Of a DNA stretch of 36,820 bases, positions 20,078 through 29,947 are shown in pieces. The position numbers and the translations under genes are program-made. Positions within the stretch are counted from its first letter, which is position 1; each line of letters begins with the position of its first letter. Source of the stretch: Streptomyces sp. NRRL S-337 (GTDB taxonomy: Bacteria > Actinomycetota > Actinomycetes > Streptomycetales > Streptomycetaceae); NCBI RefSeq assembly GCF_000720175.1, contig NZ_JOIX01000075.1, positions 1 to 36,820 of the forward strand. Reading direction: 5' to 3'. Below the pieces are notes generated by a model. That model saw only the letters and a list, made by a program, of their open reading frames with translations. It searched no databases and was not told the DNA's origin.

Positions 20078-22222
20078 TCAACCTTTGGTCAAACGTGATC
20101 TTTGGCCCGTACCAGCCGTCTCCAGGCTGGTCAGCGCGGCCCGCAGTGCGGCCCGGGCCACCGCGTCCGCATCGGCCAGCGTCACCGAACCCACCCCGGG
20201 GCGGGCCCCCGCGGCGGTCACCCAGTGCACGCCCTCCGTCGGCACCCCGACCGCGAACCGCCGCGGATGGGGCCGCCCGTCCGCCTCTACGAGGTGGTAC
20301 GGGCTCGGTGTCACGTCCAGACCGCCGGTCTCGTAGCCGTCCACGGTGTGCGGCCGGCAGCCGCCGTCGGTCAGTAGCCGGGACAGCAGCGCGTCGCCGG
20401 TGCGCCGCAGGTCGGGCTCCGGCAGCCGGGCCTCGATCAGCGCCGTCGCCGTCACCTCCGACCCGGGTACGTCCGGGGAAGCGGCCGTGAAACCGGGGCC
20501 CTGGCCGTCGGCGGCGCCCGTTCGGACCGCCATCCTGGGGCCGACGACCTCCAGCACGCCTGCCTCGATGAGGGCCGCCATCTCCGCTGTCCGGCGGCGC
20601 GGCGGCCCGATGGACAGGAAGGCGTTGAGCGGGGTGTACCAGCGGTCCAGGTGATCGCGCCGGGAGGCGCCGGCCAGTCCGCCGTGGTCGACGATCTGCC
20701 GCAGTTCGTTGCGCAGGTCCCGCAGGACGTCGAGGGCCGCCTTGACCGGGCCGGAGACGTTGTTCTGCCGGGCGTGCGCGATGTCCTCCCGCAGATGGTC
20801 CAGCAGCCACTCCCGGAAGGCGGCGCGGTCGGTGAAACCGCGCTCGGTGTGCGGCCGGGAAATCCGGTGCCAGTCCCAGCGGTCGGCGGGCGCGATGCCG
20901 AACGCGTCCAATGCGGCGGCCTCTTCGGCGCCGCGGTGCGCGGTCCCGAGGAAGCGCTCGCGGAAGCGGTACCGGACGGGGGCCGGGTCCGCGGGGTGTC
21001 TCCGGGAGGGGGCGGGGTCGCCGGAGCCGTGGGGGTCGCCCGGACGTGTGGCCCGGCGCGGGGCCGTCGCCTCGCGCCGGGCCAGCAGCGCCTCGTAGTA
21101 GACGGTCTCCACCTCCTTCGCCACCAGGGGCCAGACCTCCGTCAGGAAGTCGGGCAGATCGCCGGAGTCCGCGCGCTTGCGGAAGGCGGCGATCACGTCG
21201 GGCGTCAGGAGCAGCGGCAGATGGCGGCCGTGCGCGCCCTTCGCGTTGTCGCCGCGCGCGTGGTACGGAATGCCGCGCCGGGATCCTGCGTACAGCCGAG
21301 GCTCGCGTCCGGACGGCAGATACCGCAGCCGGCCGTCCGCGCCGGGGACGAACCTGCCGCCGCGGGCCGTCGTCAACAGCGCCATGTGGTCGAAGAAGTT
21401 GAGGCCGAGACCGCGCAGGATCACCGGGCGGCCGGGGGCCAGCGCCTCCAGATCGGCGGAGAGGTCGGCCGGGTTGGCGGGCGGCAGATAGCGCAGGCCG
21501 TGTCCGGCGGCGTACGCGGCCAGCCGCTGCTCCTCGGGCCCGGGGCGGGTGGGCAGATGGCCCTGGGCGAGGATCACGGCGCCCAGGTCGTGCAGGGTCC
21601 GGCCGTCGTCCAGGGTGAGCGACTGTGATCCGTCGGGGGCCTCGGTCAGCCGTACCGCGCGGGCCCGGTGGACGTCGACGGTCACCTCTTCCGGGGCGGT
21701 GCGCACCGTATGGCGGAAGACCCACTCCAGATAGCGCCCGTACAGCGCGCGCCCCGGATAGTCGTCCGGTCCGACCTCGCACCCCTCCCAGGCGTACAGG
21801 CTCGGGCCGGTGCGTATCGGGCCGGCGCACTCGACGCTGTCGTCGGTGAAGAGCGTGACCTGGGAGGCGACGGTGTTCATCAGGAGCTCGGGCGGCTGGG
21901 CGGTGCGCCATACCTGGCCGGCGCCGGGCGGGGCGGGATCGACGACGTGAACGGTCAGCCGGGCGCCCGGGGCCAGTTCGGCGGCCGAGGCACAGATCCG
22001 CTCCAGCACGCTCGTCCCGCGCGGCCCCGCACCGACGACGGCGAGGGCGGCGACGGGGCGGGGGCGGCGGTCGGCGATGTGGTCGGCGGCCAAGAGGGGC
22101 TCTCCCTGGGGCGGTGGACGGCCGGCGCGCGGGCGCGGCCGCCCGAGCGTGCGGGCGACGAGGTGCGCCCCATCATCACCGCCCGCGGCGCCGCCGCGGC
22201 ACCCGGGTGCGCTGAGAATCAC
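20078..22222 (-). CDS. FAD/NAD(P)-binding protein (PF13454 type)
   Basis: A 714-aa frame starts at GTG 22222, but the first 45 residues are low-complexity and a start near 22090 (TTG with GGGAGAG) is possible. The Rossmann dinucleotide motif VAALAVVGAGPRGTSVLERI begins near residue 57. RTAQPPELLMNTVASQVTLFTD and AVILAQGHLPTRPGP follow, as in the NAD_binding_9 family. FLSIGPPRRRTAEMAALIEAGVLEVVGP lies in the C-terminal half. Proteins of this type resemble lysine/ornithine monooxygenases but lack a proven reaction. It ends just before the doxX promoter, and two similar families often lie near redox genes. Confidence 0.85.
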   Translation of the reverse strand: MILSAPGCRGGAAGGDDGAHLVARTLGRPRPRAGRPPPQGEPLLAADHIADRRPRPVAALAVVGAGPRGTSVLERICASAAELAPGARLTVHVVDPAPPGAGQVWRTAQPPELLMNTVASQVTLFTDDSVECAGPIRTGPSLYAWEGCEVGPDDYPGRALYGRYLEWVFRHTVRTAPEEVTVDVHRARAVRLTEAPDGSQSLTLDDGRTLHDLGAVILAQGHLPTRPGPEEQRLAAYAAGHGLRYLPPANPADLSADLEALAPGRPVILRGLGLNFFDHMALLTTARGGRFVPGADGRLRYLPSGREPRLYAGSRRGIPYHARGDNAKGAHGRHLPLLLTPDVIAAFRKRADSGDLPDFLTEVWPLVAKEVETVYYEALLARREATAPRRATRPGDPHGSGDPAPSRRHPADPAPVRYRFRERFLGTAHRGAEEAAALDAFGIAPADRWDWHRISRPHTERGFTDRAAFREWLLDHLREDIAHARQNNVSGPVKAALDVLRDLRNELRQIVDHGGLAGASRRDHLDRWYTPLNAFLSIGPPRRRTAEMAALIEAGVLEVVGPRMAVRTGAADGQGPGFTAASPDVPGSEVTATALIEARLPEPDLRRTGDALLSRLLTDGGCRPHTVDGYETGGLDVTPSPYHLVEADGRPHPRRFAVGVPTEGVHWVTAAGARPGVGSVTLADADAVARAALRAALTSLETAGTGQRSRLTKG

Positions 22223-22292
22223 ACCGGTTCCGCAGGGCGGTGACGGGCGGCCGGGCAGGTCGCCCGGGTTCGCCGGGAACGCCCACCAAAAG

Positions 22293-22324
22293 CGCCCGCC
22301 GACCGGGTGTCCGGTCGGCGGGCG
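22293..22324 (-). terminator. Intrinsic terminator of the secreted HNH nuclease gene
   Basis: A perfect 14-bp stem (CGCCCGCCGACCGG arm) with loop GTGT is followed on the minus strand by CTTTTGG, 32 bases beyond the stop codon. Confidence 0.9.
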
Positions 22325-22355
22325 GTCGGCGGTCCAGGGGCGGCCCCGGGGACCC

Positions 22356-23012
22356 TCAGCAGCGGTCCAGGATCTTCTTCAGGGCGGCCTTCTCCGCGGA
22401 GTCGGCGGTCATGCCGTACTCGTGCTTCACCCAGACCCACATCCGGGCGTACTGGCAGTGGTACGACGCCTTCGGCGGCAGCCACTTCGCCGGGTCCTTG
22501 TCGCCCTTCTCCTGATTGACGTTGTCGGTGACGGCGATCAGCTGGGAGTGCGTCAGGTCGTTGGCGAGTGCCTGGCGGCGGGCGGTGGTCCACTTCGCGG
22601 CGCCCGACTTCCAGGCTTCCGACAGCGGGACGACGTGGTCGATGTCGAGGTCGGACGCCTTGGTCCAGGTCGCACCGTCGTAGGGCGAGACCCAGGTGCC
22701 GCTCACGGCCGCACAGCTGCCGTCCTGGTGCACGTTCTTGCCGTCGCGCTTGAGGACCACCTCACGGGTGTTGCAGCTCTTCCCCTGGTCGATCCAGTGC
22801 GGGAACTTGGCGCGGCTGTAGCCGTCCTGCGGCCCCTCGGGCTGCTGCTTGATCTGGGTGAGGTACGTACGGGCGGTGGCCGCGCTCGGCGGGCCGGGCG
22901 GCGCGGCCTGGGCGGACTGTCCACTCAGCACCAGCGTGCCGAACAGCGCCGCGGCCGAACCCGCGGCGATGGAAACTCGACGCGCGTAGACCTTCGACAC
23001 GGTCCTTGCCAT
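22356..23012 (-). CDS. Secreted HNH endonuclease (GmrSD C-terminal / DUF1524 type)
   Basis: ATG 23012 has GGGAG upstream. The 218-aa protein starts with a basic N-region, a hydrophobic core VSIAAGSAAALFGTLVLSG and an AQA cleavage site near residue 36, so it should be exported. The mature part has DLDIDHVVPLSEAW (the DHxxPL nuclease motif, near residue 125), NDLTHSQLIAVTDNVNQEKGDKDPAKWLPP and a final CQYARMWVWVKHEYGM. All catalytic residues appear intact, so it is a likely extracellular DNase for nutrient salvage or competition. Four cysteines may form disulfides. Confidence 0.92.
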   Translation of the reverse strand: MARTVSKVYARRVSIAAGSAAALFGTLVLSGQSAQAAPPGPPSAATARTYLTQIKQQPEGPQDGYSRAKFPHWIDQGKSCNTREVVLKRDGKNVHQDGSCAAVSGTWVSPYDGATWTKASDLDIDHVVPLSEAWKSGAAKWTTARRQALANDLTHSQLIAVTDNVNQEKGDKDPAKWLPPKASYHCQYARMWVWVKHEYGMTADSAEKAALKKILDRC

Positions 23013-23284
23013 CGGAACTCCCTTGGAGTGGGGGGTAGTTGACTGCGGTGCGGGCCCATGGTGGTGATGTGGGGTTGCCGTGGGGTGGGCACCAGGTAAC
23101 AGAGTGACGACATGCTCACGACAGATCAAGAGCTGACGGCCCGCCATAAGTGCGTGACCGCACTCCGGTTGGCGCGGAGGGCGGCACTCCGGCTGGTGTG
23201 CAGGGCGGCGCTCCGGTTGGCCCGCTGAGGTGTCCGCGTCGGCCGAGGTGCCGGCGTCGGCTGCCGTCCGCCTACAGTGAGCGC
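23013..23284. other. Divergent intergenic region with 24-bp tandem repeat and a leaderless-type promoter
   Basis: Contains 24-bp units at 23160-23183, 23184-23207 and a partial third at 23208-23230, each built on CTCCGG(T/C)TGG. A -10-like TACAGT at 23273-23278 ends six bases before the GTG start at 23285, which suggests a leaderless transcript for the permease gene. Confidence 0.5.
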
Positions 23285-24043
23285 GTGCTGCTGCCGGTCA
23301 ATACCACCCTCGGGGTCGTCCTCGCCGTCCTCCTGGTCGCCGCCGTGGCCGTCGCCGGCCTGACGCATCTCGGCCATGGCCGGGCCATCGCGGTCGCCGG
23401 ACTACGGGCGGCCGCGCAACTCGCCGCGGTCTCCTACCTCATCGGCTGGGTGGTGCGCGCGCTTCCGTGGCTGCTGTGCTTCCTGGTGCTGATGTTTGCG
23501 GTCGCGGTACGGACCGCGGGCCGGCGGATCACCCAGAACCGCACCTGGTGGTGGGCCGCCGTGCCGATCGCCACCGGGGTGGTCCCGGTCGTCGGGCTGC
23601 TGCTGGCGACCGGCCTGGTGCCGCCGCGGGGCCTCAGCCTCATCCCCGTCACCGGCATCCTCATCGGCGGTGCGCTGACCGCGACCGTATTGGGCGGGCG
23701 GCGGGCGCTGGACGAGCTGGAGACCCGTCGGGGCGAGTTCGAGGCGGGGCTCGCGCTGGGGCTGCTGGACCGCGACGCGCGGATGGAGGTGGCCCGCCGG
23801 GCGGCGTCGGACGCGCTGCTGCCGGGGCTCGACCAGACCCGGACCGTGGGGCTGGTCACACTTCCCGGGGCGTTCGTCGGCATGCTGCTGGGCGGCGCCT
23901 CGCCCGTACAGGCGGGCGCGGTGCAGCTGTTCGTGCTCATCGCCCTGCTGGCGGTGCAGGCGGCGGCCTGTGCGGTGGTGCTGGAGCTGGTCGCGCGCGG
24001 ACTGCTGCACCGCGTACCCTTGAGGACAGCAGAAGGGGAGTAG
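23285..24043 (+). CDS. FetB-like ABC permease (UPF0014 family)
   Basis: GTG 23285 gives 252 residues with about seven membrane helices. RAIAVAGLRAAAQLAAVSYLIGW near residue 35 and LLPGLDQTRTVGLVTLPGAFVGMLLGGASPVQAG near 185 are the signatures of the UPF0014 family, which includes E. coli FetB. FetB works with the ATPase FetA in iron export and oxidative-stress resistance. No ATPase gene is visible on either side: upstream is a nuclease, downstream a GDT1-type transporter. The start relies on a close -10 box rather than a ribosome site. Note that the neighbour is also a cation transporter. Confidence 0.88.
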   Translation: MLLPVNTTLGVVLAVLLVAAVAVAGLTHLGHGRAIAVAGLRAAAQLAAVSYLIGWVVRALPWLLCFLVLMFAVAVRTAGRRITQNRTWWWAAVPIATGVVPVVGLLLATGLVPPRGLSLIPVTGILIGGALTATVLGGRRALDELETRRGEFEAGLALGLLDRDARMEVARRAASDALLPGLDQTRTVGLVTLPGAFVGMLLGGASPVQAGAVQLFVLIALLAVQAAACAVVLELVARGLLHRVPLRTAEGE

Positions 24044-24236
24044 CTCTCCGCCGGACCGTCGACATACTGCCCGCCCTCGTGGTGGGCCGGCGCCCGGAGC
24101 GCGATGCGGACACCGCCGAGCGGTACGCAGCGCGCCAGCGAGACCTTCGGCCGCAGTGTCCGACGCTGCCGTGCCGAAGCGACCCCTTTCCCGGGCCCCT
24201 TTTGGTGCGGCCCCACCGATCGAGGTATTCCACCCC

Positions 24237-24818
24237 GTGTTCAGCCTGACCGTCGCCGCCGTCGTCTTCGGCGTCATCTTCCTTGCCGAACTGCCCGACA
24301 AGACCGCCCTCGCCGGACTGATGCTCGGCACCCGTTACCGCGCCTCGTACGTCTTCGCGGGGGTCGCCGCCGCCTTCCTGCTGCACGTCGCGCTCGCGAT
24401 CGCGGCGGGCAGCGTGCTCACCCTGCTCCCGCACCGCGTCGTCCAGGGCGTGGTCGGGGTGCTCTTCCTGGTGGGCGCGGCGGTGCTGCTCTTCAAGAAG
24501 GACGACGACGAGGAAGAGGTGGCCAAGCCCGCCGACCAGAGCTTCTGGAAGGTCTCCGGGGCGGGCTTCATGATGATCCTGGTGGCCGAGTTCGGCGATC
24601 TCACCCAGATCATGACCGCCAACCTCGCGGCCCGTTACGACGACCCGCTGTCGGTCGGCGTGGGCGCGGTGCTGGGGCTGTGGGCGGTGGCCGGGCTCGG
24701 CATCCTGGGCGGCCGCACGCTCATGAAGCACGTCCCGCTCAGGCTCATCACGAAGATCGCGGCGGGCGTGATGGCCCTGCTGGCGGCGTTCAGCCTTTAC
24801 GAGGCGCTGGCGGGCTGA
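24237..24818 (+). CDS. TMEM165/GDT1-family cation transporter
   Basis: GTG 24237 follows GAGG by eleven bases and gives 193 residues with six helices in two homologous halves. The paired family motif is present: AELPDKTALAGLM in the first half (a Pro variant of E-x-G-D-K/R-T) and VAEFGDLTQIMTANLAARY in the second. A charged loop KKDDDEEEVAKPADQSFWK separates the halves. GDT1 proteins transport Mn or Ca ions. I looked for a yybP-ykoY manganese riboswitch in 24044-24236 and saw none; that 193-bp gap shows no other clear signal. Confidence 0.9.
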   Translation: MFSLTVAAVVFGVIFLAELPDKTALAGLMLGTRYRASYVFAGVAAAFLLHVALAIAAGSVLTLLPHRVVQGVVGVLFLVGAAVLLFKKDDDEEEVAKPADQSFWKVSGAGFMMILVAEFGDLTQIMTANLAARYDDPLSVGVGAVLGLWAVAGLGILGGRTLMKHVPLRLITKIAAGVMALLAAFSLYEALAG

Positions 24819-24885
24819 GGTCCGCGGGCCGGGTGGGGGGGCGTGGCCGTGCGTGGCCAGGGCCCTCCGCCTGGAGTCGGGGGCC

Positions 24886-25548
24886 TCAGCCCTCGACGTG
24901 GACCGCGATGCGCCCGTCCGGCAGGGCCTCGACGCGGAGCTGAGTGAGGTCGCGGACGTGGGCGGTGGGGGCGTACGCCGCGGCGCGGTCGCCGACGCCG
25001 ATCACCCGCATGCCGGCCGCGCGGCCTGCCTCTATGCCCGCCTCGGAGTCCTCGAAGACCAGGCACTCCTCGGGGGCGAAGCCCAGTTCGGCGGCGCCCT
25101 TGAGGAAGCCTTCCGGGTCCGGCTTGCTGGCGCTCACGTTCTCCGCGGTGATCCGTACGGCGGGCATCGGCAGCCCGGCCGCCGCCATCCGCGCGTCCGA
25201 GAGCGGGACGTCCGCGGAGGTCACCAGGGCGTGCGGCAGGTCCGCGAGGGCGGCCAGGAAGGCGGGCGCGCCGGGGACCGGCACCACGCCGTCCATGTCG
25301 GCGGTCTCCTGCGCCAGCATCCGGCGGTTGTCCGCCAGGTTGAGTTCCATCGGGCGGTCCGGGAGCAGCGCGGCCATCGTGGCCCATCCCTGGCGGCCGT
25401 GGACGACCGCGAGGACCTCGTCCGCGCCCAGTCCCTGCTCGGCCGCCCAGCGGCGCCAGCAGCGCTCCACGACGGCCTCGGAGTTCACGAGCGTGCTGTC
25501 CATGTCGAGCAGCAGTGCGCGGGCGGTGAGCGTGGTGGTTGCCGTCAT
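24886..25548 (-). CDS. HAD-superfamily phosphatase
   Basis: The 220-aa protein has motif I LLLDMDSTLVNSEAV (nucleophile Asp in DMDST), an alpha-helical cap of about 70 residues, motif II LVTSADVPL, and motif III with the Lys in SASKPDPEGFLKGAAELGF. Motif IV is VFEDSEAGIEAGRAAGMRVIGV. This is the beta-phosphoglucomutase-like subclass, typical of sugar-phosphate phosphatases. The substrate is not predictable. It is convergent with the GDT1 gene, 67 bases apart, with no hairpin seen. Confidence 0.9.
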   Translation of the reverse strand: MTATTTLTARALLLDMDSTLVNSEAVVERCWRRWAAEQGLGADEVLAVVHGRQGWATMAALLPDRPMELNLADNRRMLAQETADMDGVVPVPGAPAFLAALADLPHALVTSADVPLSDARMAAAGLPMPAVRITAENVSASKPDPEGFLKGAAELGFAPEECLVFEDSEAGIEAGRAAGMRVIGVGDRAAAYAPTAHVRDLTQLRVEALPDGRIAVHVEG

Positions 25549-25705
25549 CGGCGGGGGCTCCTGGGCGCTACGGGTGCTCGGGCGGCGCGGAACCGTACGA
25601 GCGCAGGGAGGTCAAGCGGCTCCGCCCGCCGGTCAGGGAGTGCGGGCGGAACCACTTTGTTTTCTCACGATACAAAATGCGGAGCGGTGCGACAACCGCG
25701 ACCCC
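25549..25705. other. Intergenic region with hairpin and AT-rich patch
   Basis: A 9-bp stem (TCCGCCCGC at 25621-25629 with GCGGGCGGA at 25642-25650) is followed by an unusually AT-rich imperfect palindrome at about 25653-25680 (TTTGTTTTC, TCAC, GATACAAA). The hairpin may end transcription of the peptidoglycan-binding gene; the AT-rich patch may be the promoter/operator of the HAD gene. Confidence 0.4.
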
Positions 25706-26773
25706 CTACGGCTCCCGGGTGCGGGCCTCCAGTGACTGCCGGGTTCGCGGGCCGTAGACGCCGTCCGGGTCACCGGTGACGCGGTAGGTCCGCTGGTAGC
25801 GCGAGACGGCGTCCCGTACGTCCGCGTCGTAGCGGCCGTCCCCGGCACCCGCGTAGAGGGCGAGCTGGCGCAGCCGCCCCTGGAGCTCGGTCACCTCCGG
25901 GCCGCTGGAACCCTCGCGGAGCACGATCGGCCCGGTGGGAGCGGCGGTCGGGTCGTCGCCACCGGGGGAGTCGGTGACGCTGCCGGAGGCCCTGGTGGGC
26001 GGGGGCGGGGGCGGCACGGCCGTACGGGAGAGCTTCACGGTGGCCTCGGGGGTGCCGATGCCGGTGGCGCCGGAGGAGGGCGAGCGGTGCGGGGACGGGG
26101 GAGAAGGAGGGGCGTTCCGGGTGGCGGAAGGGGCCCCGCCGGTGGGGGAGGCGGCGGTGGGGGCGACGGTGCCGCGGTCGGGTGGGGCGGCGCGGTCCCG
26201 TGTGCCGCCCGACAGCGCATCGGTGCTGATCAGGACCGCGGCGGCGACCACCGCCGCGCCGGCCGCGACCAGCGCGACGGGCAGTGCGTGCCGGCGGTGG
26301 GGCGGGCGGGCAGGAGGGCGAGGAGCGGGGGGCGGGGGATCGGGCGGGGGTGGAGCCTCGGGGGTGGAGCGGTACGTCCGCGAGGTCGGTCCGGCCGGGC
26401 GGCGCGCTCGGGGTACCAAGGGCTCCGAGGTGGCGGCGGGGAGGGGCGGCGGGCCGGTCGCTATGTGCACGGCGGCGTCGACCCCCGGTAAGTCCTCCCA
26501 CGCGTCCGCCGTCCCCCTGGCCGGCGGGCCCACACCGTGGCCGGACCCCCTCCCGTGGCCGGCCTCGGACCGGGAGTCGGTCTCCGGCCCGGAGCCGGTC
26601 GGCCCGTGGGCGGTCCGCGTCCCGTCGGGCGGCGCCTCCTCCGGCAAGGACACGTACGGCCGTACGCGCAGCGGATCGAAGTCGTCCGCATCGGCCGCCG
26701 CACACAGGCACGTGGGCCGGCCGTTGCTCCGTACGGGGGCCAAGCAGTGCGGGCAGGTCCGTAATGCCGTCAC
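25706..26773 (-). CDS. Membrane-anchored peptidoglycan-binding-domain protein
   Basis: GTG 26773 has GGAGG nearby. The 355-aa protein begins with a zinc-ribbon-like CPHC, then CLC, followed by about 110 residues of disordered Pro/Gly/Ser sequence. One membrane helix [22 protein letters not shown] is at about 165-187, with a further Pro/Thr-rich linker. A single PG_binding_1 domain closes the protein (residues 285-352: [23 protein letters not shown] to [14 protein letters not shown]). The layout, cytoplasmic ribbon with an outside wall-binding domain, is common in Streptomyces. Its role may be wall sensing or anchoring; this is inference. Divergent from the exporter gene. Confidence 0.85.
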   Translation of the reverse strand: MTALRTCPHCLAPVRSNGRPTCLCAAADADDFDPLRVRPYVSLPEEAPPDGTRTAHGPTGSGPETDSRSEAGHGRGSGHGVGPPARGTADAWEDLPGVDAAVHIATGPPPLPAATSEPLVPRARRPAGPTSRTYRSTPEAPPPPDPPPPAPRPPARPPHRRHALPVALVAAGAAVVAAAVLISTDALSGGTRDRAAPPDRGTVAPTAASPTGGAPSATRNAPPSPPSPHRSPSSGATGIGTPEATVKLSRTAVPPPPPPTRASGSVTDSPGGDDPTAAPTGPIVLREGSSGPEVTELQGRLRQLALYAGAGDGRYDADVRDAVSRYQRTYRVTGDPDGVYGPRTRQSLEARTREP

Positions 26774-27023
26774 GAGTGCGCTCCTCCCTGGAGGCCCGAA
26801 CAGGCAGCGATTATCCAGACGCTGCCGCGCCCGCGCAGGTGCTCGCGCACATCCACCCGGCATACCCGAGGTGTCCGCCGGCCGACGAGGGATGCCGATC
26901 ACCGCTCGGCGGGCCATATCGGTCGGAACCGCCCACCATGGAACGCGACGGAAGACGTCTGGAAGCCCCGGAACGCGGGCACCCGGACCCGAACCCGCCG
27001 TACCCGCAACAAAGGAGAGGCAC
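26774..27023. other. Divergent intergenic region, no clear sites
   Basis: 250 bases between the peptidoglycan-binding gene and the exporter gene. Apart from GGCGGGCCATATCGG and a GAAAG-free GC background I see no convincing hexamers or palindromes. A ribosome site AAGGAGAGG lies at its right end. Confidence 0.4.
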
Positions 27024-29108
27024 ATGGCGCCGGACACCAGCGCTCCTGCCGTCCCGGGAGAGCGCCGGTCGCAGCGGACGGTTCTCGTCGCGATCGGCGC
27101 GCTGCTGCTCGGTCTGCTCATCGCGGCGCTCGACCAGACCATCGTCGCCACCGCGCTGCCCACGATCGTCAGCGAACTCGGCGGCCTCGACCACCTCTCC
27201 TGGGTGGTCACCGCCTACCTGCTGGCCTCTACGGCAGCGACGCCCCTCTGGGGCAAGCTCGGTGACCAATACGGACGCAAGAAGCTGTTCCAGGCCGCCA
27301 TCGTGATCTTCCTGATCGGCTCGGTGCTGTGCGGCATCGCGCAGAACATGGGCGAGCTGATCGCGTTCCGGGCCGTTCAGGGCCTGGGCGGCGGCGGTCT
27401 GATCGTGCTGTCGATGGCGATCGTCGGCGACATCGTGCCGCCCCGCGAACGCGGTAAGTACCAAGGGCTGTTCGGCGCGGTCTTCGGTGCTACGAGCGTC
27501 CTCGGACCGCTGCTCGGCGGGCTGTTCGTGGACCACCTCAGCTGGCGCTGGGTGTTCTACATCAACGTCCCCATCGGGATCGTCGCGCTCGCCGTGATCG
27601 CCGCCGTCCTGCACATCCCGAGCGACCGCACCCCGCACCGGATCGACTACCTCGGCACCGTCACCATCGCCGCGGTCGCCGTCTGCTTCGTCCTGATGAC
27701 CTCGCTCGGCGGCGTCAGCTACCCGTGGTCCTCCTGGCAGATCATCGGCTTCGGCGTGCTGGGCGTCGTCCTCCTGGTGGCCTTTGTCCTCATCGAGCGC
27801 CGGGCCGCCGAACCCGTCATTCCGCTCCGCCTGTTCCGGCTGCGCACCTTCTCGCTCACCGCCGTCATCGGCTTCGTCATCGGCTTCGCGATGTTCGGAT
27901 CGATGACGTACCTGCCGACGTTCCTGCAGATCGTCCAGGGTGTGTCACCGACGCTGTCCGGTGTGCACATGCTGCCGATGGTGTTCGGCATGCTGCTCTC
28001 GTCCACCGCGTCCGGCCAGATCGTCAGCCGCACCGGCCACTACAAGGTCTTCCCGATCGCCGGCACCGCCGTGGTGATGCTCGGACTCCTGCTCCTGCAC
28101 CGGCTCGACCCGTCCACCGGCGTCGCCGAGATGAGCGGCTACTTCTTCGTCTTCGGCTTCGGACTCGGCCTGGTCATGCAGGTGCTGGTGCTCATCGTGC
28201 AGAACGCCGTCGCCTATCAGGACCTCGGCGTCGCCACGTCCGGCGCGACGTTCTTCCGCTCCATCGGCGCCTCGTTCGGCGTCTCCCTTTTCGGCACGGT
28301 CTTCGCCAACAAGCTCGGACCGCGGATCGCGGCCGCACTGGCCGGGCAGCAACTGCCGCCCGGCGTCGACCCGGCGAAGATCGCCCAGGACCCGCGCACC
28401 GTCGCCCGGCTGCCGGCCCGGCAGGCGGCCGGCGTGCTGCACGCCTACGCGAACTCGATCACCGACGTCTTCCTCTACGCCGTGCCGGTCGTCTTCGTCG
28501 CGTTCGTGCTGGCTTGGTTCCTCAAGGAGGAGCCGCTCCGCAGCAGCGTGACCGCCCCGGACACCAGCGAGGTGCTGTCGTCCAATCCCGTCGAGCGGTC
28601 GTCCCGCGACGAGTGCGCCCGCGCGCTGTCCAAACTCGGCAGCATGGAAGGGCGCAAGCACATCTACGAGAGGATCACCGAGCGGGCCGGCCTCGACCTC
28701 AAACCGGCCGCCAGCTGGCTGCTCCTGCGGATCCACCGCTACGGATCGGTCGAACCGGGGCTGCTCGCCGAACGCACCACCGTCCCGCTCGGCGTGCTCG
28801 CCGAGAGCGTCCGCCAGGTCGAGGAGCGCGGACTGGCCACCCGGGAGGGGCTGTTGATGCTGCTGACCGACCGGGGGCGGGAGGTCACCGAGCGGCTGTC
28901 GGCGGCCCGTCAGGAGTCGCTGGCCGAGATGCTGGGGGACTGGTGGACCAAGGACCGGCCCACCGACCTCACCGAGCTGGTACGGGAGTTGACCGCGGAG
29001 CTGTGCGGCTCGGACGCGGAGGAACCGCACGTCGGCCACCTCCGGCAGCCGGTGCCGCGCCCCGCCGCCTCACCCCGGCCGCCCCGGCCACCGGACCTCG
29101 CGCGGTGA
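27024..29108 (+). CDS. DHA2-type MFS drug exporter fused to a C-terminal winged-helix domain
   Basis: ATG 27024 follows AAGGAGAGG. The 694-aa product starts with 14 predicted helices (residues about 18-505). Signatures are [19 protein letters not shown], the motif A segment [14 protein letters not shown] and [25 protein letters not shown], all typical of EmrB/QacA exporters. Residues about 540-665 are soluble and look like a MarR-type winged helix ([33 protein letters not shown], then [23 protein letters not shown]). So sensing or regulation is fused to the pump. Similar fusions occur in Streptomyces. It ends four bases before the convergent GNAT stop. Confidence 0.9.
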   Translation: MAPDTSAPAVPGERRSQRTVLVAIGALLLGLLIAALDQTIVATALPTIVSELGGLDHLSWVVTAYLLASTAATPLWGKLGDQYGRKKLFQAAIVIFLIGSVLCGIAQNMGELIAFRAVQGLGGGGLIVLSMAIVGDIVPPRERGKYQGLFGAVFGATSVLGPLLGGLFVDHLSWRWVFYINVPIGIVALAVIAAVLHIPSDRTPHRIDYLGTVTIAAVAVCFVLMTSLGGVSYPWSSWQIIGFGVLGVVLLVAFVLIERRAAEPVIPLRLFRLRTFSLTAVIGFVIGFAMFGSMTYLPTFLQIVQGVSPTLSGVHMLPMVFGMLLSSTASGQIVSRTGHYKVFPIAGTAVVMLGLLLLHRLDPSTGVAEMSGYFFVFGFGLGLVMQVLVLIVQNAVAYQDLGVATSGATFFRSIGASFGVSLFGTVFANKLGPRIAAALAGQQLPPGVDPAKIAQDPRTVARLPARQAAGVLHAYANSITDVFLYAVPVVFVAFVLAWFLKEEPLRSSVTAPDTSEVLSSNPVERSSRDECARALSKLGSMEGRKHIYERITERAGLDLKPAASWLLLRIHRYGSVEPGLLAERTTVPLGVLAESVRQVEERGLATREGLLMLLTDRGREVTERLSAARQESLAEMLGDWWTKDRPTDLTELVRELTAELCGSDAEEPHVGHLRQPVPRPAASPRPPRPPDLAR

Positions 29109-29112
29109 GCCG

Positions 29113-29739
29113 CTAAGCGGAGTGACGGCCCGCGGACGGGGTGCTGTTGCTGCCGTGGCCGTCATCGCTGCTGTCGTCGTCATCGCCGCCGTCGAGGCGC
29201 TTCTCGAAGAAGATCTCCGCGTAGATGTCGTCGTGGTACGGAGCGATCTCGACGAAACCGTGCCGCCGGTAGAGCGCGATGGCCTCCGTCAGGTCCAGGC
29301 GGGTGTCCAGCCGGATCCGCTCCGCACCCAGCCGGGCCGCGGCCGCCTCGGCGGCCATGAGCAGCCCGCCACCGCCACCCAGGCCGCGCGCGGCGGGCCG
29401 GACGAACATCTGCTTGAGCTCGGCCGTGCGCGCGTCCAGCAGCCGTACGCCGGCGCAGCCCGCCGTCTCACCGCCGCGGCGGGCCACCAACAGCACACCG
29501 TGCGGCGGCGCCAGATCGGCCACGGGGTACTCCGCCACCCCCTCGTCGATCTCCTGCGGGGTCGAGAGACGGCCCTCGTGCAGCGTGAAGTACCGGTCCG
29601 CCACTTCGGTGTAGTACTCCCGCAGCAGCGCCCGCGCGTCCGGCGAATCGACCGGCTCGGTGGAGATGGCCCAGGGAGCGGGAGTGGCAGTGGACGTGGC
29701 AAGGGAAGTGGGAGTGCGGAGGGTGGCGGCGTCGCTCAT
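29113..29739 (-). CDS. GNAT-family N-acetyltransferase
   Basis: ATG 29739 gives 208 residues. The acetyl-CoA site is LKQMFVRPAARGLGGGGGLLMAAEAAAARLGAERIRLDT, the R/Q-x-x-G-x-G/A motif in expanded glycine form, followed by AIALYRRHGFVEIAPY. This is the usual RimI/PhnO-like layout. The first 25 residues and last 25 (DGGDDDDSSDDGHGSNSTPSAG) are disordered. Substrate unknown. Its 5' side shares a 208-bp gap with a rightward gene. Confidence 0.9.
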   Translation of the reverse strand: MSDAATLRTPTSLATSTATPAPWAISTEPVDSPDARALLREYYTEVADRYFTLHEGRLSTPQEIDEGVAEYPVADLAPPHGVLLVARRGGETAGCAGVRLLDARTAELKQMFVRPAARGLGGGGGLLMAAEAAAARLGAERIRLDTRLDLTEAIALYRRHGFVEIAPYHDDIYAEIFFEKRLDGGDDDDSSDDGHGSNSTPSAGRHSA

Positions 29740-29947
29740 GGCGCCATTGTCGCGGCCGGGAAGGGGGCGGCCGCAACGGAATTGAGGACTGGACAGGTTG
29801 AGGACCGGACGACCGGTTGCGAAGGCCGGCCACACGATCAAGTTGCACGACCGGTATCCCCGAGAGACGGTCGTAGGAGCGCATACCTATCTGATTTCGG
29901 CAGGGGGGAAGGGCGGAAAAGGCCTCACGGAAGTAGGAAAAAACGCC

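Noticed and set aside
24044..24236. Possible manganese riboswitch upstream of the GDT1 gene
   Set aside because: The conserved yybP-ykoY core elements could not be found in this stretch.
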